A stretch of 64,000 nt of DNA from Amycolatopsis sp. GM8 (GTDB lineage Bacteria > Actinomycetota > Actinomycetes > Mycobacteriales > Pseudonocardiaceae), in the NCBI RefSeq assembly GCF_021653975.1, contig NZ_JAJKFK010000001.1, forward strand, positions 648,853 through 712,852, written 5' to 3'. A program made the position numbers and the translations under genes. Shown here in pieces: positions 24,570 through 33,107 of this stretch. Positions within the stretch are counted from its first letter, which is position 1. Every line of letters starts with the position of its first letter. A model generated the notes under the pieces. That model searched no databases. It saw only the letters and a program-made list of their open reading frames with translations, and was not told the DNA's origin.

Positions 24570-27261
24570 TCGGCCGCAACCGCCGCGGCCCGGTGTCCGG
24601 CCGCGCCGGCGGCGGGCCGAGCACGATCCGCGCGTTGGCCACGAACGCGCCCTCGGGCGAGGCCATCACCGGGTCGAGGGTCAGCGCGCGCACCTCCGGG
24701 TTGTCCTCGGCGAGCGCCGCGACCCGCAGCACCATGTCCTGCAGCGCGGCCAGATCCGCGGGCTCGTCACCGCGATAGCCGGTCAGCAGCGGCGCGCTCT
24801 TCGGCTCGCGGATCAGCGTCGCGGCGTCGACGTCGGTCAGCGGCACCGCCCGGTACGCCCGGTCCCCCAGCAGAGTGCTGACCAGCCCGGACAGCCCGAA
24901 CGACACGAGCGTGCCGAACGACGGATCGTCCTGCAGGCCGATCGAGCACGAAACCCCCTTCGGGGCCATCTTCTGCACGTACATCTCGTCCTCGTGGGAC
25001 ACCGTGCGCAGGTCCTCGTACCCACGCCGGACCGCGTCGGCGTAACCGAGATCCAGCCGCACCCCGGCGAGATCCGGGCGGCCGCGCAGCCGCTCGTCGA
25101 CCGCCTTCACGGTGACCGGGTACCCGATCTCCTCGGCGGCCGCGACCGCGCCGTCGGCGCTGTCCACGACCCGGAACCGCACCACATCGATGCCGTAGCA
25201 GCCCACCAGCCGCACGACCTCGTCGTCTTCGAGCACGATGTTCTTGTCACCACCGGCCAGCAGCTCGCGCACGATCTCCTGGGCCGCTTCGGCGTGCACA
25301 CCGGACGGACGCACGAGATTCCCTTGTGGACGCTGGCGCCACGCGGCATAGCGGATGACCTTCGCCAGCGCGGCGACGGCCCGTTCCGGGCTCGCGAACG
25401 ACGGGATCGAACCGTGGCCGGGCGACCCGTCCGGGCCGATGACGGCCAGTTCCGCCGGGACACCCTCGGCCGCCAGGAACGTGGACACGATGGGCTTGCG
25501 CTGGTCCAGACCATGCACGACTTCGCGCAGCGCCCTGGCGTAGGCGGTCCCGGGCACCGCGAGCGGCGGCACGAACACGACGACGAGCGCGTCGGTGTCC
25601 GGCGAGACGAGGGCCTCGCGCACGGCGGCGGCGAACTCCTCCGGACCGGCCTGCGCCCCGACGTCCACTGGTTCGAACGCCACCCGCAGTCCCTGCGCCC
25701 GCGCGGTGTCCGCGGCCAGCAGCCCGATCGCGCTGGAGTTGCCGACGATGCCGACCCGGGAGCCGGCGGGCAGCGGCTGGTGCGCGAACACGAGCGCGGT
25801 GTCGAACAGCTGCGCCAGGTTCTCCACCCGCACCACACCGGCCTGCTCGAACAGTGCCTGCACGCTCGCCTCGTCGACCTCCGTGGAGTTCGCGGCCAGC
25901 TGCGGGCGCACCGCGTGGCGACCGGACTTCACCGCGACGATCGGCTTGGTGCGGCCGAGCCTCCTCGCGAGCCGCGCGAACTTGCGCGGGTTGCCGAACG
26001 ACTCCAGATACAGCAGCACGAGATCGGTGGCCGGGTCGGTTTCCCAGTACTGCAGCAGATCGTTGCCGGACACGTCGGCCCGGTTCCCGGCCGACACGAA
26101 CGTCGACAGGCCGAGCCCGCGCTGCCCGGCGTCGGCGAGGATCGCGCTGCCCAGCGCACCGGACTGGCAGAAGAACCCGGCGCGGCCGCGGGCGGGCAGG
26201 CGCGGCGCGAGGGTCGCGTTGAGCCGGACCGCGGGATCGGTGTTGAGCACGCCGAGCGCGTTCGGCCCGACGACGCGCATCCCGTGCGCGCGGGCCTCGC
26301 CGACGAGCCGCAGCTCGGCATGCAGGCCGTGCGGCCCGGCCTCGGCGAACCCGGCGCTGACGATGAGCAGTGTCTTGACACCTTTGACCAGCGCACCGTC
26401 CAAAACGGACTCGACCTGGTCGGCGGGCACCGCGACGACGGCGAGGTCCACCGGGTCGGGGATCTCCAGCACGGACTTGTAGGCACGCACGCCGCGCACC
26501 GAATGGTGTTCGGGATTGACCGGGTAGATGGTGCCGGCGAAGTCGGCGGCCAGCAGGTTCGACAGCACCGCGTAGCCGACCTTGGTGGGATCCTTGCTGG
26601 CCCCGATGACCGCGACCGAGCTGGGATGCAGCAGGTTGTGCACGCTGCGCGCCTCGGCGGCCTGCTCGCGGGCGCGCGCGACAGCGAGGGACTCCTCGGT
26701 GGACTCGATGTCGAACTCCAGGTGCAGCACGCCTTCCTCGATGGCGCGGCTCACCTGGTAGCCGGCGTCGCGGAAGACGCGCACCATGGCGGAGTTCTCG
26801 GCGAGCACCTCGGCGACGAAACGGCGCAACCCGCATTCGGACGCGGCGGCGGCCAAGTGCTCCAAAAGGATCGAGCCGAGTCCGCGGCCCTGGTGGGCGT
26901 CGTCCACGACGAACGCCACCTCGGCGGACGGCCCGTGGTTGAGCCGCTCGTACCGCCCGACGGCGACGATGTCGTCACCCAGCAACGCGATGAACGCGAC
27001 CCGGTCGTGGTGATCGACGGTGGTGAACCGTTCGAGGTCTCGCTGCGGGATGCGCGGGTACGCCCCGAAGTAGCGCAGGTAGCGGGTGCGTTCGGAGAGC
27101 CTGCCGTGGAAGGCGACGAGCCGTTCGGCGTCGCTGGGCACGATCGGTCGCAAGTGGACCACGCCGCCGTCGGAGAGCACGACGTCGGCCTCCCACTTGC
27201 GCGGGTAGTCGTAGGGATCGCGCGGGCCGTGCCCGGTTGTGCCGTCGTCGCCGGTGCTCAT
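24553..27261 (-). CDS. Protein lysine acetyltransferase: N-terminal GNAT, acyl-CoA synthetase-like C-terminus
   Basis: The 902-residue protein starts at the ATG at 27261. Residues about 30-190 are a GNAT domain with the acetyl-CoA motif DDAHQGRGLGSILLEHL. The rest is an ADP-forming acyl-CoA synthetase-like region: CoA-binding SVAVIGASKDPTKVGYAV, ligase parts, and a C-terminal ATP-grasp. This N-terminal-GNAT order is that of the Streptomyces lividans PatA type; Salmonella Pat has the reverse order. The loop that bears the phosphohistidine in active synthetases (SHT in the enzyme at 60336) is shortened here to NST with no His. The synthetase part is therefore probably a sensor. It lies 5 bases downstream of the AcuC-type deacetylase gene, which suggests an acetylation/deacetylation pair acting on acyl-CoA synthetases. 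Confidence 0.88.
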   Translation of the reverse strand: MSTGDDGTTGHGPRDPYDYPRKWEADVVLSDGGVVHLRPIVPSDAERLVAFHGRLSERTRYLRYFGAYPRIPQRDLERFTTVDHHDRVAFIALLGDDIVAVGRYERLNHGPSAEVAFVVDDAHQGRGLGSILLEHLAAAASECGLRRFVAEVLAENSAMVRVFRDAGYQVSRAIEEGVLHLEFDIESTEESLAVARAREQAAEARSVHNLLHPSSVAVIGASKDPTKVGYAVLSNLLAADFAGTIYPVNPEHHSVRGVRAYKSVLEIPDPVDLAVVAVPADQVESVLDGALVKGVKTLLIVSAGFAEAGPHGLHAELRLVGEARAHGMRVVGPNALGVLNTDPAVRLNATLAPRLPARGRAGFFCQSGALGSAILADAGQRGLGLSTFVSAGNRADVSGNDLLQYWETDPATDLVLLYLESFGNPRKFARLARRLGRTKPIVAVKSGRHAVRPQLAANSTEVDEASVQALFEQAGVVRVENLAQLFDTALVFAHQPLPAGSRVGIVGNSSAIGLLAADTARAQGLRVAFEPVDVGAQAGPEEFAAAVREALVSPDTDALVVVFVPPLAVPGTAYARALREVVHGLDQRKPIVSTFLAAEGVPAELAVIGPDGSPGHGSIPSFASPERAVAALAKVIRYAAWRQRPQGNLVRPSGVHAEAAQEIVRELLAGGDKNIVLEDDEVVRLVGCYGIDVVRFRVVDSADGAVAAAEEIGYPVTVKAVDERLRGRPDLAGVRLDLGYADAVRRGYEDLRTVSHEDEMYVQKMAPKGVSCSIGLQDDPSFGTLVSFGLSGLVSTLLGDRAYRAVPLTDVDAATLIREPKSAPLLTGYRGDEPADLAALQDMVLRVAALAEDNPEVRALTLDPVMASPEGAFVANARIVLGPPPARPDTGPRRLRPINAVD

Positions 27262-27266
27262 GTCGT

Positions 27267-28439
27267 TCAGTCTCTCGGATCGTCCGGGTCCAGGCCGTGC
27301 AGCGGGAAGACGGCTCGCCGGGTGTCGCGGATCGCGATGTCCACCGGGTCGTCGTCCCCGTCGCCCCAGGGCCGGTACGTGGTGTCGGCGCCGTCGGACA
27401 TCACCGTGGGCAGCTCGGCCCTCGGCGCGGCCTGGCGCACCATGTCCATCCAGCCCGGCGGGATCGGGGTCGACGGCTCGACGTCGCGGTTGAGCACCGT
27501 CGCCAGCAGATGTGTCCACGACCGCGGCACGACCCGGATCAGCTGGTACCCGCCGCCACCGATCGCGAGCCACTTCCCGCCCGCGTAGCGCTCGGCGAGC
27601 TCACGCAGGGTCGCGTAGATCGTGCGGTGCCCGTCGACCGAGAGGGACAGGTCGGCGAGCGGGTCCTCCTCGTGCGAGTCGACCCCGCACTGGGTGACCA
27701 GCAGCTGCGGCTGGAACTCCTGCAGGAGGGAGGGCACCACCGCGTGGAAGGCGCGCAGCCAGCCCGGGTCGTGGGTGCGCGGGGGCAGCGGGATGTTCAC
27801 CGCCGTGCCGTCTGCCTTGCCCTTTCCGGTCTCCGCGGAGTAGCCGGTACCGGGCCAGAGTGTGAAGGGATGCTGGTGCAGGGAGACGGTGAGCACCCGC
27901 GGGTCCTCGTAGAACGCGGCCTGCACCCCGTCGCCGTGGTGGACGTCGGTGTCGATGTACGCGATCCGGTCGAAGCCGTGGTCGAGCAGCCAGGAGATGG
28001 CGATGGCGCAGTCGTTGTAGACGCAGAACCCGGCGGCGTGGTCGCGCATGGCGTGGTGCAGGCCGCCGGCGACGTTCACCGCGCGGCGCGCCTCGCCCTC
28101 GGCGATCTTGCGGGCGGCGAGCAACGTCGAGCCCACCACCAGCGCGGTCGAGTCGTGCATGCCGCTGAACACCGGGTTGTCCGCGGTGCCCAGCCCGTGG
28201 CCGACGTCCCAGCCGGCCATCGGTGCCTGCTTGACCGCCTCGAGGTACTCGGCCGAGTGGACCCGCAGGAGTTCGGTGTCGCTCGCGGCCTCGGGGACGA
28301 GCAGCGGGACGTCGTCGAGTACACCCAGCTCGGTGGCGAGCCGGATGGTCAGCTGGAGCCGCACGGGATTGAACGGATGCTCGCCGCCGAGGTCGTAGCC
28401 GAGCAACGCGGGGTCCCAGACGACGGCGGGCGGCTCCAT
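27267..28439 (-). CDS. acuC: AcuC-type class I histone-deacetylase-like enzyme
   Basis: The 390-residue protein has the zinc-dependent deacetylase motifs: GGLHHAMRDHAAGFCVYND (catalytic His pair), IDTDVHHGDGVQ (metal Asp/His), and a C-terminal GGGGYQL with the conserved Gly/Tyr. In Bacillus AcuC deacetylates acetyl-CoA synthetase. Here it is encoded directly upstream of the GNAT-type acetyltransferase, 5 bases apart, most likely in one transcript. It is divergent from the ideR gene. No carbonic Acs gene is close, so the target must be encoded elsewhere or among the CoA ligases of this window. Confidence 0.9.
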   Translation of the reverse strand: MEPPAVVWDPALLGYDLGGEHPFNPVRLQLTIRLATELGVLDDVPLLVPEAASDTELLRVHSAEYLEAVKQAPMAGWDVGHGLGTADNPVFSGMHDSTALVVGSTLLAARKIAEGEARRAVNVAGGLHHAMRDHAAGFCVYNDCAIAISWLLDHGFDRIAYIDTDVHHGDGVQAAFYEDPRVLTVSLHQHPFTLWPGTGYSAETGKGKADGTAVNIPLPPRTHDPGWLRAFHAVVPSLLQEFQPQLLVTQCGVDSHEEDPLADLSLSVDGHRTIYATLRELAERYAGGKWLAIGGGGYQLIRVVPRSWTHLLATVLNRDVEPSTPIPPGWMDMVRQAAPRAELPTVMSDGADTTYRPWGDGDDDPVDIAIRDTRRAVFPLHGLDPDDPRD

Positions 28440-28453
28440 GCGGTCCGATGGTA

Positions 28454-28490
28454 CCGGGGTGAGGCGGGTTTTCCGGCCCGGTCACCCCGG
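28454..28490. promoter_or_regulatory. Inverted repeat between acuC and ideR
   Basis: CCGGGGTGA (28454-28462) and TCACCCCGG (28482-28490) are perfect reverse complements separated by 19 bases. The 104-base gap lies between divergent acuC and ideR, so a terminator is not expected; a protein-binding site or an mRNA 5' structure is more likely. It does not resemble an iron box. Confidence 0.45.
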
Positions 28491-28543
28491 CTCTGTGTCG
28501 GTGCCAGCGACTACGATGAATACCTGCGGACGAAGGGGACATC

Positions 28544-29239
28544 GTGAACGATCTCATCGACACCACAGAGATGTACTTGAAAACCATCTTCGAGCTCGAA
28601 GAGGAGGGTGTCGTGCCGCTCCGCGCCCGCATCGCCGAGCGGCTGGAGCAGAGTGGTCCCACGGTGAGCCAGACCGTGGCGCGGATGGAGCGGGACGGCC
28701 TGGTGCGCGTCGCCGACGACAGGCATCTGCAGCTGACCGACCACGGGCGGGAGCTGGCCACCGCCGTCATGCGCAAGCACCGGCTCGCCGAGCGGCTGCT
28801 GCTGGACGTCATCGGGCTGGAGTGGGAGCAGGTGCACGCCGAGGCGTGCCACTGGGAGCACGTGATGAGCGAGGCGGTGGAGCGGAAGCTGATCAGCCTG
28901 CTCGACCACCCGACCACGTCGCCCTACGGCAACCCGATCCCAGGTTTGGACAAGCTGGACCGCGCGGCCCGGCCCGCGCCGCCCGCGGAGGCGGACCTGA
29001 TCCGGCTGGACGAGTTCGCCCGGGCCGGGGGTGGCTCGGCGGAGATCCGCCGGATCGCGGAGCACGTGCAGCTGGACGAGAAGCTGATGGTCGACCTCAA
29101 GCAGGTCGGCGTCGTGCCGGGCACCACGGTCAAGGTCGGCCGCGCCACCGGCGGCGGCACGGTCGAGGTCACCGGCCACACCGCCTCGGTGCAGGTACCC
29201 ATGGCGGTGCTGCACGCGGTACTGGCCCAGGCCCGCTGA
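28544..29239 (+). CDS. ideR: Iron-dependent repressor, IdeR/DtxR family
   Basis: The 231-residue protein has an N-terminal winged helix (residues 1-65, with [18 protein letters not shown] as recognition region), a dimerisation domain, and a C-terminal SH3-like domain. All metal ligands known in DtxR/IdeR occur at the same numbers: M10, H79, E83, H98, C102, E105 and H106. With Fe2+ it should bind iron boxes and repress siderophore and iron-uptake genes. Presence of C102 argues for iron rather than the manganese-type MntR. The GTG start follows AAGGGG. It appears monocistronic and is followed by the minisatellite region. Confidence 0.93.
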   Translation: MNDLIDTTEMYLKTIFELEEEGVVPLRARIAERLEQSGPTVSQTVARMERDGLVRVADDRHLQLTDHGRELATAVMRKHRLAERLLLDVIGLEWEQVHAEACHWEHVMSEAVERKLISLLDHPTTSPYGNPIPGLDKLDRAARPAPPAEADLIRLDEFARAGGGSAEIRRIAEHVQLDEKLMVDLKQVGVVPGTTVKVGRATGGGTVEVTGHTASVQVPMAVLHAVLAQAR

Positions 29240-29251
29240 CCGGCGCCGGCC

Positions 29252-29379
29252 CGGAGGTCCGCGCACAAGGCGCCGCCTCGGCGGTCCGCGTACAAGGCGT
29301 CGCCCTGGGCGCTCGGCGTACAAGGCGTCGCTGCGGGCGCTCGGCGTACGAGGCGTTCCCCGGAAGCTCCGCGCACGAG
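29252..29379 (+). repeat. Minisatellite, ~28-bp units
   Basis: About five degenerate units of 27-28 bases share the core TCCGCGTACAAGGCGTCGCC or TCGGCGTACAAGGCGTCGC, immediately after the ideR stop codon. Because the unit is not a multiple of three, reading frames shift between units, which argues against coding. Bases 29380-29480 that follow show no gene and no further repeat. Confidence 0.7.
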
Positions 29380-29480
29380 TGGGCGTGACCGTGCGCGGTC
29401 CGGTGTGGCTGGCATCGGCGCCGTGAGCCGTAGGTCCGCGCGGCTGTTTCCGCGGCGTCGCCGGGCACACGATGGCGGCG

Positions 29481-29785
29481 CCCTGAGCGAGCTCTCGCCT
29501 ATGCCTGCCCCCTGAGCCCCCGCTCTGCAGAACCCTGAGCTCCCGCTTATCCCAGCACCCTGAGTTCGCACCTATGCCGACCCCCTGAGCGCCCGCGATG
29601 CCAGCGCCTTGAGCTCTCGCTGTGCCGACACCCTGAGTTCTCGCTGCGCTGGCACCTTGCGCTCCCGCTATGCCAGCACCTGCGCTCGCGCTTATCCCAG
29701 CACCTGCGCTCCCGTTGTGCCGGGCACCCTGAGCCCCGCTATGCCGAACCCTGCGCTCCTGACACGCCGGCACCCTGAGCTGAGG
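29481..29785 (+). repeat. Minisatellite, ~24-bp units
   Basis: About thirteen degenerate units of 22-29 bases, most of 24, follow the pattern CCCTGAGCTCCCGCTATGCC plus a short linker (GCA, GAA or similar). The sequence differs from the neighbouring 28-bp array. The 780-base region between ideR and galK (29240-30020) otherwise holds no convincing gene; 29790-30020 probably carries the galK promoter. The 24-base period keeps a Gly/Ala-rich frame open on the minus strand, but codon use does not support a gene. Confidence 0.75.
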
Positions 29786-30009
29786 GGCGTTCGGCTGGTC
29801 GTCCCAGCGGTCGCACGGCCTCGGGCGGGCGGCATGGTCACGTCCTGGGGTTTCGTTCTGTCCGCACTCGTCCCGGTGTGCACCGCCTGGCGCCGGACCG
29901 GGGATCTTCCGGCACACTGGGACGACGGTCCCGGCAGGACGGGACCGCGGAGCCCCGGGTCACGAGCCCGGATTCCGGTCGCGGTGGTGGGGACGGGTCC
30001 CCGGGCGAA

Positions 30010-30024
30010 ATGAGTGAGGGTTGA
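30010..30024 (+). other. Five-codon upstream ORF overlapping the galK start
   Basis: ATGAGTGAGGGTTGA encodes Met-Ser-Glu-Gly and stops within the galK TTG start codon (stop 30022-30024, start 30021-30023). The galK TTG has no well-spaced ribosome-binding sequence of its own, so translation might be coupled to this mini-ORF. It may equally be chance. Confidence 0.35.
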
Positions 30025-31217
30025 ACGAGAACCAGAGCCGGTTCCAGGCGCACGAAGCAGCCACGGAGGCGTTCCGCTCGGTACACGGCACGGCACCCCA
30101 GGGGGTGTGGTCCGCACCAGGGCGGGTCAACCTGATCGGCGAGCACACCGATTACAACGACGGCTTCGTCCTGCCTTTCGCCCTGCCCCACCGGATCGCC
30201 GCTGCCGCGTCGCCGCGCGAGGACCAGGTGCTGAGGGTCGCGACGCTCGGCTCCGACGGGCGGATCCAGCAAGCCGACCCGATCGACATCACCTCCCTGC
30301 GGCCCGGCACCGTCGACGGGTGGGCCGCCTACCCCGCCGGGGTCGCCTGGGTGCTACGTGACCATGGTCTCGACCGCGGCGCCGACCTCGTGCTGGCCGG
30401 TGACGTGCCCACGGGCGCTGGTCTGTCCTCCTCTCATGCGCTCGAATGCGCGGTTTCGCTCGCTTTGCTCGGTCTCGACGGGCAGGAGCTTGACCAGCCC
30501 GGTACACCGGAACGGATGAAGATCGCCCGCTGGGTGCAGCGCGCGGAGAACGACTTCGTCGGCGCGCCGACCGGCCTACTCGATCAGACCGCGTCCCTGT
30601 GCTGCACCGCGTCGAACGTGTTGTTCCTCGACGTGCGCTCCGGCGAGACCGAGCAGGTGCCGTTCGACACCGCGGCCGTCGGGCTGCGGATCGTCGTGAT
30701 CGACACGCGCACGAAACACTCGCACAGCGAGTCCGGCTACGGCGAGCGCCGCCGCGGCACTGAGCGCGCCGCCGACCTGCTCGGTATCAAGGCGCTGCGC
30801 GACGTCGCGATGGCCGACCTGGACGCCACGCTCGGTCGCCTGCCCGCCGAGCTGGTGCCACTGGTCCGGCACGTCGTGACCGAGAACCAGCGGGTGCTCG
30901 ACGTGGTCGGCCTGCTGCACGCCGGGCGGCTCGAGGACATCGGCCCGTTCCTGGACGCCTCGCACGTGAGCATGCGGGACGACTACCGGATCTCCACCGT
31001 CGAGCTGGACACCGCGGTCGAGGCCGCCAAGGCAGCGGGTGCCCTGGGCGCACGCATGACGGGTGGCGGTTTCGGCGGTTCGGCGATCGCGCTGGTGCCC
31101 GAGTCGAAGATCGGCGACGTCGAGGCGGGTGTCACGGCGGCTTACGAGGCCGAGGGCTGGCGTCCCCCGCGCACGTTCGTCGCGGTGCCGTCCGCCGGGG
31201 CGGGACGCGACGCGTGA
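30021..31217 (+). CDS. galK: Galactokinase
   Basis: The 398-residue GHMP kinase phosphorylates galactose to galactose-1-phosphate in the Leloir pathway. The galactokinase signature [15 protein letters not shown] (residues about 33-47), the phosphate loop [16 protein letters not shown], and the C-terminal [14 protein letters not shown] are all present. The TTG at 30021 is the furthest upstream start (a stop codon lies two codons before it) and gives the N-terminal length usual for the family; no ATG or GTG start lies further upstream in frame. galE follows after 106 bases. The uridylyltransferase galT is not in the window. Confidence 0.92.
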   Translation: MNENQSRFQAHEAATEAFRSVHGTAPQGVWSAPGRVNLIGEHTDYNDGFVLPFALPHRIAAAASPREDQVLRVATLGSDGRIQQADPIDITSLRPGTVDGWAAYPAGVAWVLRDHGLDRGADLVLAGDVPTGAGLSSSHALECAVSLALLGLDGQELDQPGTPERMKIARWVQRAENDFVGAPTGLLDQTASLCCTASNVLFLDVRSGETEQVPFDTAAVGLRIVVIDTRTKHSHSESGYGERRRGTERAADLLGIKALRDVAMADLDATLGRLPAELVPLVRHVVTENQRVLDVVGLLHAGRLEDIGPFLDASHVSMRDDYRISTVELDTAVEAAKAAGALGARMTGGGFGGSAIALVPESKIGDVEAGVTAAYEAEGWRPPRTFVAVPSAGAGRDA

Positions 31218-31323
31218 CGGACTGTCCTCGGGCGAGCGCGTCCTGTGCGGGGCTCACAGCGGGATGGTCCACACTGGGCGCCACCAGCTCTATCCAGTCT
31301 CCGAGAAAGGCTCCCGAGCACTC

Positions 31324-32292
31324 ATGGCCCTCAAACTGATCGTCACCGGCGGCGCCGGGTACGTCGGCAGCGTCTGCGCGGCCAAGCTCCTCGAAGCCGG
31401 GCACCAGGTCGTCGTGGTGGACGACCTGTCGACCGGGCACGCCGACGCCGTGCCTGAGGGCGCCCGGTTCGTCGAGGGCGACGCCGCCGACACGACCGCT
31501 TCGCTGCTGGGCGAAGGCTTCGACGGCGTGCTGCATTTCGCCGCCAAGTCGCTGGTCGGCGAGTCCATGAGCGACCCGGGGAAGTACTGGCGCGGCAACG
31601 TGTTCACCGCGATCCGGCTGCTCGACGCGATGCGTGAGCACGGCACCCCCCGGCTGGTGTTCTCCTCGACCGCCGCGACCTATGGCGAGCCGGAAAGCTC
31701 GCCGATCCCCGAGACGGCGCCCACCCGGCCGACCAACACCTACGGCGCGACCAAGCTGGCGATCGACCACGCCATCACCAGTTACGCCCGCGCGCACGGG
31801 CTCGCCGCGGTGAGCCTGCGGTATTTCAATGTCGCGGGCGCATACGGCCGGTTCGGCGAGCGGCACGCCACCGAGACCCACCTGATCCCGCTCGTGCTGC
31901 AGGTCGCCACCGGGGACCGGGAGCGGGTGCAGATCTTCGGCGAGGACTACCCCACCGACGACGGCACTGCGGTCCGCGACTACATCCACGTCGCCGACCT
32001 GGCCGACGCGCACCTGCTGGCGGTGCAGCACGCCGCCGCCGGTGAGCACCGCATCTACAACCTGGGCAACGGCACCGGGTTCTCGGTGCGGCAGGTGATC
32101 GAGACCTGCCGGACGGTCACCGGGCACGAGATCCCCGCCGCCGCCGCGCCGCGCCGCGCCGGTGACCCGGCCGTCCTCGTCGCCGCCAGCGACCGGGCCC
32201 GCGAGGAGCTCGGCTGGAAGCCCGAGCGCGCCGATCTGCACGGCATCGTCAGTGACGCCTGGCGCTTCACCCAGGAACGACGCGAAGCCTGA
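31324..32292 (+). CDS. galE: UDP-glucose 4-epimerase
   Basis: The 322-residue extended SDR interconverts UDP-galactose and UDP-glucose. It has the NAD-binding TGGAGYVGS, the STAATYGEP region, the Y-x3-K in [11 protein letters not shown], and [17 protein letters not shown], a typical GalE stretch. The ATG at 31324 is directly followed by the Rossmann strand, so earlier codons were excluded. Its C-terminal segment ([28 protein letters not shown]) is notable because decayed copies of the corresponding DNA are repeated downstream to about 33060. Confidence 0.92.
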   Translation: MALKLIVTGGAGYVGSVCAAKLLEAGHQVVVVDDLSTGHADAVPEGARFVEGDAADTTASLLGEGFDGVLHFAAKSLVGESMSDPGKYWRGNVFTAIRLLDAMREHGTPRLVFSSTAATYGEPESSPIPETAPTRPTNTYGATKLAIDHAITSYARAHGLAAVSLRYFNVAGAYGRFGERHATETHLIPLVLQVATGDRERVQIFGEDYPTDDGTAVRDYIHVADLADAHLLAVQHAAAGEHRIYNLGNGTGFSVRQVIETCRTVTGHEIPAAAAPRRAGDPAVLVAASDRAREELGWKPERADLHGIVSDAWRFTQERREA

Positions 32293-33060
32293 CGCGGCGC
32301 TCCGGCGCGCGAGCAGGGCGATATCGGGTGTAGTGGTGTGGGCTAGGCCATGCTCGCCGTCGGGAACTGCGCCTACGAGGGGTTTGGGCGGAAGCCTGAA
32401 CTCGCGCATCTGCAGGACACCGTGACTGACGCCTGGTGGTTCACGCAGGAACGGCGCATAGCCTGAGGCGGCACTCCGACGCGCGAGCCGGGCGGTAACC
32501 GGGTCCGCAGCGCGGGCAAGGCCGTGCTCGCCACCGCCAACTGGGTCCGCCAGAGGTCCGGGTGGAACCGCGAACGCACGGATCTTTGCCCAAGAACCGC
32601 ACGAAGCCGAGGCAGCACTCCATTGCACGAGCCGGGCGATGACGGGGTCCGCCAGGGGCTCGGGTGGAAGCGCGAACGCGCGCCTCGGCGCGACATCGTG
32701 AGTGGCGCCTCGTGCTTCACCCGGGAACGGCGCGAAGTGTGAGGCGACGGTTCGGCGCGCGAGCCGGGCGGGAGCGGGCTTCACGGCGTGGGCCATGGCG
32801 GTGGCCCTGGCCCGCTCGCCGCCAGTGGGCGGGTCCGCGGAGAGCCTCGGTGGGTGGCCGAGGGTGTGGATCTGCGGGGCAACGTCAGCGACGCCTCGCG
32901 ATTTGGGCAAGAAGCGTGCCGCGCGGAGGAGTCGGCGAGCGCGCGTCGCGGCGCGGGCTCCGTTGGTGTCCCGGTGGCAGCCAGCGGCCGCAAGGAGCTT
33001 GGCGCGGAGCCGGAGCACGCGGACCTGGACACCACTGTGAGCGGCACCTGGGATCGGCGC
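32293..33060 (+). pseudogene. Array of about five decayed copies of the galE 3' end
   Basis: The final 76 bases of galE (32217-32292) recur at 32391-32466 and 32667-32742. Both are exactly 76 bases long, end in TGA, and match galE at about 60 of 76 positions. The ~30 bases after the stop are also repeated (25 of 30 for the first copy). A shortened copy lies at about 32521-32640, and more degraded ones at about 32850-32960 and 32998-33060. Spacing is 174 bases for the first step. Fragments such as WKRERAPRRDIV and FTRERREV are still readable. No complete gene lies in 32293-33107. It appears to be a tandem duplication of the galE tail that has since decayed. Confidence 0.75.
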
Positions 33061-33107
33061 CCGGTTGGAGGCTGGGCGGCGGCGCACAAAACGCACTATC
33101 GCCAGCT

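Noticed and set aside
24994..27588. 864-codon plus-strand open frame opposite the acetyltransferase
   Set aside because: Shadow frame of a protein with clear GNAT and synthetase motifs.
28440..28543. Iron box for IdeR autoregulation
   Set aside because: No TTAGG-type 19-base palindrome was seen in the gap.
29481..29785. CRISPR array
   Set aside because: Units are contiguous and degenerate with no constant repeat and unique spacers; no cas gene is nearby.
28511..29917. 468-codon minus-strand frame with GAGIAGAQG-type repeats
   Set aside because: It runs antisense into ideR and owes its repeats to the 24-bp minisatellite; no signal peptide or credible start was seen.
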